Source: Motilimonas eburnea (GTDB lineage: Bacteria; Pseudomonadota; Gammaproteobacteria; Enterobacterales; CBDFNC01). Taken from it: a stretch of DNA of 64,000 bases. Made by a program: the position numbers and the translations under genes. Shown piece after piece: positions 47,363 to 57,706 of this stretch. The DNA lies in contig NZ_JAIMJB010000023.1 in NCBI RefSeq assembly GCF_021295345.1, positions 1 to 64,000 on the forward strand, written 5' to 3'. Every line of letters begins with the position of its first letter. Positions within the stretch are counted from its first letter, which is position 1. The notes beneath the pieces were generated by a model. That model was not told the origin of the DNA. It saw nothing but the letters and a program-made list of their open reading frames with translations, and searched no databases.

Positions 47363-47899
47363 ATGTTAGCGCACCTTCACCATCACTTAGTCAAACTGGG
47401 ACCGCAAGTGTTACGCGTTCCCGCTCAAGCCGTTCCCTTTGCTGTGCAACGAGTGTTGCTTGAAAACGCATTAAATACCCTGTTGTCATCGAGTATTGAA
47501 GATGAAGAGCTCGATTTTTTAGAGGAAAAATGGCTAAAAGTGTGCATTAGTGATCTTGGGCTTGCTTGGTGTATGACATTAAAGCAAGGCCATATTGTGG
47601 TGGCCGATGCCAACCAAGCTTATGACGTCTTGTTTCAAGGTGAACTCAATGATTTGATTTTGATTGCTGGGCGTAAGGAAGATGCGGATACGTTATTTTT
47701 CCAACGCCGTTTACAAATCGAAGGCGATACTGAACTCGGTTTAGAAGTCAAAAACTTACTCGATGGTTTTGATATGAGCTTATTACCTAAGCCAGCGTTG
47801 CAGAGTATTGGGGTATTAGCCAACTTTGTTGAGCAAGGCTTAAACTCAAACCTCCAAGGCTCAGTTGGGCTGGCAAATAAATTCAAATTAGTTCCATAA
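47363..47899 (+). CDS. ubiT: SCP2-domain protein UbiT
   Basis: 178 residues. After a short N-terminal segment (PQVLRVPAQAVPFAVQRVLLENALN) the SCP2 sterol-carrier-like domain is visible (LDFLEEKWLKVCISDLGLAWCMTL..., ILIAGRKEDADTLFFQRRLQIEGDTELGLEVKNLLDG). UbiT binds isoprenoid quinone intermediates and is needed for ubiquinone synthesis without oxygen. Divergent from ubiUV, so all three genes of the anaerobic pathway are clustered. Confidence 0.94.
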   Translation: MLAHLHHHLVKLGPQVLRVPAQAVPFAVQRVLLENALNTLLSSSIEDEELDFLEEKWLKVCISDLGLAWCMTLKQGHIVVADANQAYDVLFQGELNDLILIAGRKEDADTLFFQRRLQIEGDTELGLEVKNLLDGFDMSLLPKPALQSIGVLANFVEQGLNSNLQGSVGLANKFKLVP

Positions 47900-48007
47900 C
47901 TCGGTGAAATTTGCGCGCTTTTTGTTCTATTTTTGTGCCATTACACATTTTGCGGCTTCCGGTTGGTATTTACAGAAAGAAAATCGTAGGCTGGCAACAT
48001 AACAGTA

Positions 48008-48460
48008 ATGGTGGTGGACATGATAGCTCGAAATGTTTTTCGATTATTAGTAGTGGTTTTTGTATTTTTTGTGACAATGACCTTTGTCACTGAGCAAATT
48101 CTACCTTGGCAAAAAGCGCAACTGATTAGCCAAACCATTATTCAAAGCTATTTGCCCGTCACCGCAGAGTGGAGTGGGGCGTTAATCTATTTAATGTTAT
48201 TGAGTGGCTTTGTGTTCGTGCTGGTCGCCATCATTGGCTTGTTACTGTTTTGGAGTGCAGCGCGTTGGCTATTTCTCTTCGGTTATGGTGTGTTGATCTT
48301 GATTAACTGGTTAACCCAATCCCCTGTCATGTTGAGCTACCTTGCAAATCTGTTTACCCACCTTAGCTCAATAACTGGCGGCTTTATTATTTGCTGCGTG
48401 TTTTTTACTAATGTTCGCCATTATTTCATCTCAGAAAGAAAAATATGGAGCAAGCGTTAG
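48008..48460 (+). CDS. Multi-pass membrane protein of unknown function (150 aa)
   Basis: I do not recognise the family. Four hydrophobic stretches: about 9-27 (FRLLVVVFVFFVTMTFV), 56-85 (GALIYLMLLSGFVFVLVAIIGLLLF), 88-103 (WLFLFGYGVLILINWL), and 120-137 (SITGGFIICCVFFTNVR), ending in a basic tail (SERKIWSKR) likely on the cytoplasmic side. The alternative start ATG 48020 has a closer GGTGG and would shorten it by four residues. It is between ubiT and an aminotransferase, with no clear functional tie. Confidence 0.65.
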   Translation: MVVDMIARNVFRLLVVVFVFFVTMTFVTEQILPWQKAQLISQTIIQSYLPVTAEWSGALIYLMLLSGFVFVLVAIIGLLLFWSAARWLFLFGYGVLILINWLTQSPVMLSYLANLFTHLSSITGGFIICCVFFTNVRHYFISERKIWSKR

Positions 48461-48625
48461 GGGGAGCCAAAAATCCCTTGTTATTTGCCACTAAATAGCA
48501 TAAAAACAATCCATTAATAAGAATAATTGTTTTACCACAGGGTGCTAATTGCATTTTGACTAGCACAAAGTTCCGATGTTTCTTCATTGGGTGGTTTTTT
48601 ATAGAAGTAACCTGGATGTATTTAT

Positions 48626-49804
48626 ATGAATAAGCTTTTCTCCGACCGTATCTCAGATGTTCCTCAATCTTTCATTCGTGAGATTCTAAAAGTGGCAGTT
48701 GACCCAAGTATTATTTCTTTTGCGGGTGGTTTGCCTAATCGCGATTTATTTCCGGTCGAAGCGTTGAAAAAAGCTACCCTAGATGTCTTTGACAGTGCAG
48801 GGAAAGATATTCTGCAATACAGTAATACGGAAGGGTACCTACCACTGAGAGAATATATCGCCAAACGCTATAAAGAGCATGAAGGGTTAGATATCGATCC
48901 CAGTGAAATATTGATCACCAGTGGTTCACAGCAAGGCTTGGATTTATTGGGTAAAACCCTGCTTAACGAAGGCGATGATGTGATCATCGAAGAGCCAGGG
49001 TATTTAGGTGCTATCCAAGCTTTTTCCGTCTATAAGTCTCAATTTAACCCAGTACCTGTGAGTGGTGAGGGCTTAGACGTCGCGGCTTTTGAACAAACCT
49101 TAAATAAGGTCAACGCAAAACTCTTCTACGCGGTCCCCAATTTTCAAAATCCATCGGGTGTGTCTTACCCTGAGCAAAACCGTCATGATGTTGCGGCAGC
49201 ATTGGCAAAAAGCCAAACCTTGATCATTGAAGACAACCCCTACGGCGATTTACGCTTCTCGGGCAAGCCTGCCAGCTCGTTTCGTAAGTTGATCCCAGAG
49301 CAAACGGTATTATTGGGCTCTTTCTCTAAAACCGTGGTTCCTGCGTTCCGATTGGGTTGGATTGTTGCGCCAAAGGCCTTGATGGAAAAGCTAGTGATCG
49401 CTAAGCAAGCCTCGGACTTGCATACTAACTATTTTTCTCAGCGAGTACTGTTTGAGTTTTTATCGCAAAATGATCTTGATGCTCATGTTGCTAACATCAT
49501 TAAAGTATATGGTGAGCAAAAAGATGCGATGGAGCAAGCGATTAAGCAATACTTTCCACCACAAGTTAAGTGTACTCAACCAGAAGGTGGCATGTTTTTG
49601 TGGGCAACGTTACCAGAAGGCATGGACGCGAGAGCCCTATTTGATTTAGCCATAGAAGAAAAAGTGGCATTTGTTCCAGGTGCACCCTTCTATGTCAGTA
49701 CGACGGAAACCAACACCTTACGTTTAAACTTCTCAAGTGTGGATCCTGCGACCATCGAAGAAGGAATTAAGCGTCTTGGTAAGGTCATCAAATCGCAGCT
49801 TTAG
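48626..49804 (+). CDS. PLP-dependent class I/II aminotransferase (2-aminoadipate/LysN-like)
   Basis: 392 residues. The PLP lysine is in GSFSKTVVPAFRLGW (about 233-247). Other fold-type I signatures: ISFAGGLPNRDLFP, QYSNTEGYLPLREYIAKRY, ITSGSQQGLDLLGKTLLNEGD, YAVPNFQNPSGVSY, EDNPYGDLRF and LRLNFS near the end. This set is characteristic of the 2-aminoadipate/branched-chain aminotransferase group (also the C-terminal half of MocR regulators, but there is no DNA-binding domain here). Substrate cannot be decided from sequence. Monocistronic with a terminator downstream. Confidence 0.88.
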   Translation: MNKLFSDRISDVPQSFIREILKVAVDPSIISFAGGLPNRDLFPVEALKKATLDVFDSAGKDILQYSNTEGYLPLREYIAKRYKEHEGLDIDPSEILITSGSQQGLDLLGKTLLNEGDDVIIEEPGYLGAIQAFSVYKSQFNPVPVSGEGLDVAAFEQTLNKVNAKLFYAVPNFQNPSGVSYPEQNRHDVAAALAKSQTLIIEDNPYGDLRFSGKPASSFRKLIPEQTVLLGSFSKTVVPAFRLGWIVAPKALMEKLVIAKQASDLHTNYFSQRVLFEFLSQNDLDAHVANIIKVYGEQKDAMEQAIKQYFPPQVKCTQPEGGMFLWATLPEGMDARALFDLAIEEKVAFVPGAPFYVSTTETNTLRLNFSSVDPATIEEGIKRLGKVIKSQL

Positions 49805-49819
49805 TGAATCTCGTTAATG

Positions 49820-49865
49820 AGCAACAAATAACCACCTTAGGGGGGCTATTTGTTGCATTTTTGTT
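49820..49865 (+). terminator. Terminator after the aminotransferase
   Basis: Long stem GCAACAAATA ... TATTTGTTGC with inner CC/GG pairs, followed by ATTTTTGTTT. The rest of the gap to 50109 is AT-rich and holds no gene; a T run lies at 50066-50073. Confidence 0.8.
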
Positions 49866-50109
49866 TCAATAGATTCTCAAGTAGATCCAATACAAATCAG
49901 TAAATCCTACCGTTACTCAATCGCGCACTGGTGTATTTATCTTTATTTGATTAAATTTAATCGATTTAGATGCATTCTTAGCTGAGTTGTACTAAATTGT
50001 GGCCATTGTCCTTGATGACAATATGGGTCAGAGTTAAGCCCGTAACAATAATATAATTAGCTCATTTTTTTTTATATCGGGCCGCACATCCAGAATCAAG
50101 GAGTGTTCG

Positions 50110-50736
50110 GTGAACATAGTAATTATTTGTGGTAGTCAAAGAAAAAACTCATCCGCCAACGCGGTAGCTCAAGCCATATCAACTAGAGCCAAAGCGTCAA
50201 GTGACGTGGTCAATTGCCGTTTAGTTAATCTCGCCAAACTCACGATTCCACTGTGGGATGAAGATCTGTGTAGAGAATTAGATCATTGGCTTGATGACTG
50301 GTACGACACGCACCGACTTTTACAACAAGCTGATGCCGTGATCGTGGTCAGCCCTGAATGGGAAGAGGTTACTCTCAAAAACTTTTTTGCGCTGTGTGAG
50401 CGCTCAGAGTTAACGTCCCTGCCTGGTTTAGTCGTTCGTATTTCCAGCACTTGTCGTGGTGCATTTTCAGCTCAAGAGATGCGGTTAAGTAATTTTGTCT
50501 TTAATCGTCTGTGTTTTGTATTGGATCACATTGTGGTCGCAACCACAGATGAAGTTATCAAATGCAAGCAGGGAGACTATGAGCTTGATGCCCTCAGTGC
50601 CGAGCGGCTGGATTATGGGTTTAAATTATTGCGTTGTTTTGCGAATGGCGATACGCCTATCGCTCAGGTAATGCAGCCCAGCGTTAACCTCGTTTTACCC
50701 CAAGAGCCGGCTCCTCGCGCCTTGCTCGCATACTAA
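50110..50736 (+). CDS. NAD(P)H-dependent FMN reductase-like flavoprotein
   Basis: 208 residues from GTG at 50110, preceded by AAGGAG. A flavodoxin-like fold is suggested by the phosphate loop CGSQRKNSSANAVAQAI and by DAVIVVSPEWEEVTLKNFFALCE, the equivalent of the PEYNxSxPGxLKNxxD loop of FMN reductases. That loop is degenerate here, so flavin binding is likely but substrate unknown. It is unrelated in direction or spacing to its neighbours. Confidence 0.75.
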   Translation: MNIVIICGSQRKNSSANAVAQAISTRAKASSDVVNCRLVNLAKLTIPLWDEDLCRELDHWLDDWYDTHRLLQQADAVIVVSPEWEEVTLKNFFALCERSELTSLPGLVVRISSTCRGAFSAQEMRLSNFVFNRLCFVLDHIVVATTDEVIKCKQGDYELDALSAERLDYGFKLLRCFANGDTPIAQVMQPSVNLVLPQEPAPRALLAY

Positions 50737-50816
50737 CTGAGCAAACGAAGTGTTAGCGGGGGGCTAACGCTTCGTTTGATCTCCTTCGTTTGATAGATAA
50801 ACACTGTGCTGACCAG

Positions 50817-52286
50817 CTATTTATTTATCACAGTATCACTCACCTCGTTTGTATCAGCCTGATTTTCGTTACACAAATACACCCGACTTGAACTGTATGG
50901 GCTTAAAGGCACCGCCACCTCTGTCTTCGGCTCTGCGGCAGGGTGGGCATGGTTCACTTGCCAATCACGTTCTATTTTAGCAACCAAGCGATAGGCTATG
51001 AGCACGGCGGTAATGCCAAATAGTGTGGTACCGAGTGCTTGACCATATAACACACCACTGGGGCCATACCAAAGGGCACCCAAATAGACAAAAGGGATCG
51101 TGCCCAAGGTGGACTTTCCGACATTGAGTAAGGTGGAATAACTGGCAAAGCCTAAGTTGTTAAAAGAGGCATTGGCAATAAACTGCCCACCGGAAAAAAC
51201 AAAGCTGACCGCGATCGCCTGACAGAATAAGCGCACAATACTCGCGCCCTCAGAGCCAACACCAAATGCCGCAATGATCAAATCTTGGGCAAACGCTAAA
51301 CACATTGCCGCGGTAAGCACATACACAATGACAAATTTGAGTGATTCATTGAGGGTAGCTCTTACTCTATCGAATAAATTAGCCCCGTAGTTTTGGCCTA
51401 TGATCGGCCCAATGGCACCTGACAGCGCAAAGATCATTCCAAACGCAACCGGTAACACCCGTCCAACGACAGCCCATCCCGCGACATAGCCATCACCAAA
51501 TTGTGCAATTTCCGATGTGACATAAGCATTCCCAAAAGGGGTGGCGATATTGGTTAAAATCCCTGGGCCGGCGATGGCCACAATCGGGCGGATATCTTGT
51601 TTAAAGTCGCGCCAGTGAAAGCGGCCGATAAGTCGGTGTTGAACATGGGCGCCATGAAAGCCAACAGCCAACACGGCAAAACGAGCCATTACCGAAGCCA
51701 TGGCTGCTCCTTCTAAACCCAACCCTAACGCAAAAATGAAGAGTGGATCAAAAATGGCGTTAACCGCCCCGCCTGTGAGGGTAGAATACATGGCTTTTTT
51801 GGCATCTCCCACGCCGCGCAGTGCAGCCCCCATGTTCATGGCTAAACACAGAAAGGGTAAGGAAGGAACTAAGATTCGCAGATAGCTAATGGCGTAATTT
51901 AAGGTATCACCCGTGGCTCCCAGTAGTCTCAGCAGCTCGGGCACAAAGTACCACATCACGGCACTAAACAAGCTAGTAAGTAAGAAACCAAAAACCGCAA
52001 CATTGATGGCAAATCGGCGTGCTTGTTCACGGTTTTTTTGACCGATGGAGCGTGATACCAAGGCTGACATGGCAATAGAGATACCGATGGCAATAGAAGT
52101 GGTAAAAAATGATAAGGTGCCTGCATAGCCGATTGCTGCGGCTAATTTGACCTCACCTAATAAGCTGATAAAAAACAGGTCGATAAGGTCAACTAAAAAT
52201 AAGGCGGTTAAGCCAATCGCATTGGTTGATGACATCACGAGGATGTGTTTAAAGATTGAACCTTTGACAAATTTAGCTTGTGACAT
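50817..52286 (-). CDS. MATE-family efflux transporter
   Basis: 489 residues with about 12 hydrophobic segments in two homologous halves. MATE features include LFLVDLIDLFFISLLGEVKLAAAIGYAGTLSFF near the start, SALVSRSIGQKNREQARRFAI, and GPIIGQNYGA in the second half. Such proteins export cationic drugs or metabolites with Na+ or H+. The C-terminal ~35 residues are hydrophilic. It precedes the ferredoxin gene's 3' side with no evident functional link. Confidence 0.9.
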   Translation of the reverse strand: MSQAKFVKGSIFKHILVMSSTNAIGLTALFLVDLIDLFFISLLGEVKLAAAIGYAGTLSFFTTSIAIGISIAMSALVSRSIGQKNREQARRFAINVAVFGFLLTSLFSAVMWYFVPELLRLLGATGDTLNYAISYLRILVPSLPFLCLAMNMGAALRGVGDAKKAMYSTLTGGAVNAIFDPLFIFALGLGLEGAAMASVMARFAVLAVGFHGAHVQHRLIGRFHWRDFKQDIRPIVAIAGPGILTNIATPFGNAYVTSEIAQFGDGYVAGWAVVGRVLPVAFGMIFALSGAIGPIIGQNYGANLFDRVRATLNESLKFVIVYVLTAAMCLAFAQDLIIAAFGVGSEGASIVRLFCQAIAVSFVFSGGQFIANASFNNLGFASYSTLLNVGKSTLGTIPFVYLGALWYGPSGVLYGQALGTTLFGITAVLIAYRLVAKIERDWQVNHAHPAAEPKTEVAVPLSPYSSSRVYLCNENQADTNEVSDTVINK

Positions 52287-52368
52287 GGTTGCTCACTAGG
52301 TGAAATGGAATAGTCAGTTTAGAAGGCGTAAAGGGAAAAGTCACCGCCTGATGACGGTGATTTACATA

Positions 52369-54019
<1,651 letters not shown>

Positions 54020-54224
54020 AATGATTCTCTTTGGTCTGATATCAAGTCAGGGTCAAACCACTTACTGGTTTAACGGGGCGCAAATTTTACTGGCTTTAAC
54101 CATACAAAGCAAAGGGAATTAAGTTAGGCTGATGGGGGCTGGAAATAGCTGAGATAAGTATTTGATTTGAAGGCGGGGGAGCAAGCGTAACCTGCCAATA
54201 GCAAGTTACGCCAATCAGCTTTGT

Positions 54225-55364
54225 TTAGCGAGCGCCAAACAGCATTAGTCCTGGCACGACAAAGAAGGTGCCAAGTACGTAGCTAAAGGCCAACATTTTG
54301 TTTTTAGAGCCCACTTCTGCAAGGCGCTCTGAAGCCACCACAGGCAAGTTGCGTAAAAATGGCAAGCCATAGATAAGCACAACGGCCAGAAAGTTAAACA
54401 AAAAGTGCACCAAAGCGATGGTTAGTGCTGCTTCTGCGGCAGCACCGGTAATGGCGGTCGCAGCGAGCAGGGCGGTGATCGTGGTCCCTATGTTTGCACC
54501 TAAGGTAAATGGGTAAATTTGGCGTGTGCTAAACATCCCCGATCCAGCCAGTGGGATCATCAGGCTGGTAGTGGTTGATGAGGATTGCACCATCACGGTG
54601 ACCAATGCACCAGAACAAATGCCAGTCACTGGGCCTTTACCTATAGCATTGTGCAAGACATTTTTTGCTCGGCCAACCAGCACTCTTTTTAATACTTTGC
54701 CTAAGTAGGTTACCGAGAACAGGATAATAAGGATCCCCGTTACTACCATGGCGACACCAACGGCCTTGCCGGGTAAAAATGACCATAAGTCGTTAATCAG
54801 GTTAACCGTTGGTTTGGTCAAGGGCTTCATAAAGTTAAGCCCTTTCATCGATACATCGGCACTGCCAGCAAACAAGTGAGCAAAATTAGAGGCTAATTTC
54901 TCCAGTAAGCCAAACATTAATTCTAGCGGCAAGAAGATGGCGACAGCCAATAGATTGAAGAAATCGTGCACTGTGGCGGCGCTAAACGCACGCTTAAAGT
55001 CATCTTTTTCACGAATATGGCCAATAGAGACGATGGTGTTGGTAATGGTGGTGCCCATGTTTGCCCCCATCACCATAGGGATAGCAATTGAGATGGGGAG
55101 ACCGCCGGCCACCAAACCGACAATAACCGCGGTTACCGTGGAAGAGGATTGTACCAATGCCGTAGCAAGGGTACCTAACAGTAAGGCGATGAAAGGGTTA
55201 TTGGCAAATTGGAAGATTTGCTCAGCACCACTGGCACCGCCAGAAAAAATCTTAAAACCACTACTGACAGTACTGACAGCAATTAACATAGCGTAGACCA
55301 GTGCGACTACTGCAAGCCAATTAAGCGTATTTTGTGTGACTTGCTTACCCTGATTCATTTTCAT
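54225..55364 (-). CDS. nptA: Na+/phosphate cotransporter (NptA-like)
   Basis: 379 residues from ATG at 55364, supported by AGGAAG upstream; an in-frame ATG further upstream lacks an SD. Two inverted repeats of the Na/Pi-cotransporter domain are visible, each with a QSSS motif: ALVQSSSTVTAVIVG and VMVQSSSTTTSLMIP, plus MGANMGTTITN and LGANIGTTITALL. About eight hydrophobic segments. There is no PhoU-like tail, and the length is that of Vibrio NptA. It imports phosphate with Na+ across the inner membrane, consistent with a marine host. Confidence 0.92.
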   Translation of the reverse strand: MKMNQGKQVTQNTLNWLAVVALVYAMLIAVSTVSSGFKIFSGGASGAEQIFQFANNPFIALLLGTLATALVQSSSTVTAVIVGLVAGGLPISIAIPMVMGANMGTTITNTIVSIGHIREKDDFKRAFSAATVHDFFNLLAVAIFLPLELMFGLLEKLASNFAHLFAGSADVSMKGLNFMKPLTKPTVNLINDLWSFLPGKAVGVAMVVTGILIILFSVTYLGKVLKRVLVGRAKNVLHNAIGKGPVTGICSGALVTVMVQSSSTTTSLMIPLAGSGMFSTRQIYPFTLGANIGTTITALLAATAITGAAAEAALTIALVHFLFNFLAVVLIYGLPFLRNLPVVASERLAEVGSKNKMLAFSYVLGTFFVVPGLMLFGAR

Positions 55365-55767
55365 TTTTCGCTTCCTATCACTAACGCAGGCCATGGTTGT
55401 AAAGACGATACGTTAGGTTTGAGTATGGTTTTACCTGAGGCTTAACCTTAAGTTGTGCTCCAATTCCTGTTTAAGCACGACTTAAGCTTTTAACCAGCCG
55501 CCTTAGCCGATTAACACCTTAGGTGATGTTTCAGTTTTTTGACACGCGGATTACAACAGAGAAATGTGACAGAAATATTTCACTGGATCCGTGTCTTTCG
55601 CAATCGGGCGCATTTTGCAGTGATTTCCACACAATTAACAGCATAATTGATCTAAAACAGTTATGAATGAAGATAAAGGTTTGTTGGTTGTTCTGGTTTT
55701 TGTTATTTTTTTAGTATTAAAGTCGATTTATTTGAAATATAAAAACACAATATACTGGTTTATACCT
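55365..55767. other. Divergent upstream region between nptA and the AbgT-type gene
   Basis: About 400 bp without a supported gene. It holds CACC-TTA-GGTG near 55528 and an A+T-rich segment at 55690-55760 with promoter-like character (TTGAAA at about 55732, TATACT at about 55751). No clear regulator site was identified. Confidence 0.4.
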
Positions 55768-57339
55768 ATGACAATGACAACTGATGCAACAGAATCAACG
55801 CCTTCTAGCCGAAAAAACAAAAGGTTACTAAAGGCTTTAGATAGTATTGAGCGAATTGGCAACAAATTACCCGATCCAGCAGTACTTTTTCTCATCGCCT
55901 TATCGATTGTAGCGCTTTTATCTTGGCTGCTGTCCAGTTTTACTTTTACCGAAATTGATCCCCGTACCCAAGAGGCCATCTATGTAACCAACTTATTGAC
56001 GGGGGAGAGGGTGGCCGACTTTCTGGCGAACATGGTCACCACCTTTACCAGCTTTGCGCCTCTTGGCGTAGTACTGGTGGCTATGTTGGGGGTTGGGGTC
56101 GCTGAGCATTCTGGCTTTATTAATGCCGGTTTGAAGTTAATGCTGAAGGTGACACCTGAGAAATTACTGACTCCGTCCATTATCATGGTCGCGATTGTTA
56201 GCCACACCGCAACGGATGCGGGATATGTATTAGTCATCCCCCTTGCTGGTGTGATTTTCCATGCTGCAGGTCGTCATCCTTTGGCCGGTATTGCGGCGGC
56301 ATTTGCTGGGGTGAGTGGGGGATTTTGTGCCAACTTTATCCCTTCAGCGATAGACCCGCTGTTACAAAGCTTTACTCAAAGTGCTGCGCAAATTGTTGCG
56401 CCAGAGATTCAAATCAACCCGTTAAACAATTGGTTTTTTGCCTCGGCCTCAAGCTTGTTGATTATGTCGGTAGGCTGGTTCATTACCGATCGTATCATTG
56501 AGCCAAGATTACGTGGCACTCAGATTGATGGTGATCCGGCGGATATTCCTCGTTTCGAAGAGATTAACAGTAAAGAGCGGGGGGCTTTTTGGCTCGCAAC
56601 TGGGGTGATGCTGCTTGGTATTGCCTTGTTGGTGTATGCCAGTGTGCCTGCTGACAGCCCTATGCGTGCAGAAACGGGTGAGCTAGCGGACTTTAGTGCG
56701 CCTTTAATGCGCTCTATTGTGTCCCTTATCTTTTTGCTGTTTGTGATCCCCGGTATCGTTTATGGTGTGCGAGTGGGCACCTTTAAAAGCTCAAAAGACG
56801 TTATTGCGGCGATGAGTAAATCCATGGGGTCGATGGCTTACTACATTGTCATGGCGTTCTTCTGTGCTTTATTTATCAAAGCGTTTGATGATTCTAATAT
56901 CGGAGCATTATTGGCGGTCAAAGGGGCTGACGCACTGCAAACGCTGGCCTTACCCTCTGGGGTTACCATCGTTGCCATGGTGCTTTTAACGGCAGCGGTT
57001 AACTTATTTGTCGGCTCATCGTCAGCAAAGTGGGCATTGCTTGGCCCGATTATGGTGCCCATGTTAATGCAATTGGGGTTATCACCGGACTTAACTCAGG
57101 CTGCTTATCGTGTTGGTGACTCCAGCTCCAACATCATCACCCCCTTAATGCCCTACTTCCCGCTCGTGGTGGTGTATTGTCAGCGTTATGTGAAGAACAC
57201 AGGGTTAGGCACATTAATGGCCATGATGTTGCCATATTCTATTGCCCTGTTGTTAATTTGGACTGCTTTCTTGTTAGTTTATTGGGGCTTAGGCTTTCCA
57301 CTTGGGCTACAGTCTAGTTATAGCTTCCCGGCACTTTAG
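55768..57339 (+). CDS. AbgT-family transporter
   Basis: 523 residues from ATG at 55768 (MTMTTDATES). The open frame extends to 55663, but that stretch looks like promoter sequence and has no SD; neither start has a strong SD, so the start is uncertain. About 11-13 hydrophobic segments; family motifs include GNKLPDPAVLFL, SHTATDAGYVLVIPLAG, GGFCANFIPSAIDPLLQSFTQ, FVGSSSAKWALLGPIMVPM and RVGDSSSNIITPLMPYFPLV. AbgT proteins import p-aminobenzoyl-glutamate or, like MtrF, export sulfonamides. The folP gene is far away, so no functional coupling is implied. Confidence 0.9.
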   Translation: MTMTTDATESTPSSRKNKRLLKALDSIERIGNKLPDPAVLFLIALSIVALLSWLLSSFTFTEIDPRTQEAIYVTNLLTGERVADFLANMVTTFTSFAPLGVVLVAMLGVGVAEHSGFINAGLKLMLKVTPEKLLTPSIIMVAIVSHTATDAGYVLVIPLAGVIFHAAGRHPLAGIAAAFAGVSGGFCANFIPSAIDPLLQSFTQSAAQIVAPEIQINPLNNWFFASASSLLIMSVGWFITDRIIEPRLRGTQIDGDPADIPRFEEINSKERGAFWLATGVMLLGIALLVYASVPADSPMRAETGELADFSAPLMRSIVSLIFLLFVIPGIVYGVRVGTFKSSKDVIAAMSKSMGSMAYYIVMAFFCALFIKAFDDSNIGALLAVKGADALQTLALPSGVTIVAMVLLTAAVNLFVGSSSAKWALLGPIMVPMLMQLGLSPDLTQAAYRVGDSSSNIITPLMPYFPLVVVYCQRYVKNTGLGTLMAMMLPYSIALLLIWTAFLLVYWGLGFPLGLQSSYSFPAL

Positions 57340-57350
57340 TCACCTTTACT

Positions 57351-57658
57351 TAGGGCCTGTTGACCTTTCGTGGTTAATTTTTGTTCGAGTGGGAGACACC
57401 TTGTCTAAAAGCGTTTTGAGCAAGGCGAGCGGTGTGTAGCTTAGCACTCTAAGTAAATACCGCTCAACGACGCGTAGAATGCTTACGCCCGAAGGGCTTT
57501 AGCCGAATCCAAAGGACAGCGTTTGTTGGTCATTTCTACTGCGTTAGCGTCTTTTCGCATAGATGACTATGCCACAAAGATGCTGCCCACAACGATTGTT
57601 TTGTATAAATACCCAACAAATCGCTGTAAAAACAATCTCCAAAGGTCAACAGGCCCTA
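57351..57658. mobile_element. 308-bp MITE-like element with perfect 18-bp terminal inverted repeats
   Basis: The ends TAGGGCCTGTTGACCTTT (57351-57368) and AAAGGTCAACAGGCCCTA (57641-57658) are exact reverse complements. The TA at each end suggests a TA target duplication, as for Tc1/mariner-IS630 transposases. It encodes no protein. It fills the gap between the AbgT-type gene and the EAL-GGDEF gene. I believe similar sequences recur in Shewanella-type genomes, but this is memory, not a search. Confidence 0.85.
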
Positions 57659-57706
57659 TTAACCCTTGCCCCCACCGCTATTAGCTAAATCGTGCTGATA
57701 GCGGTG

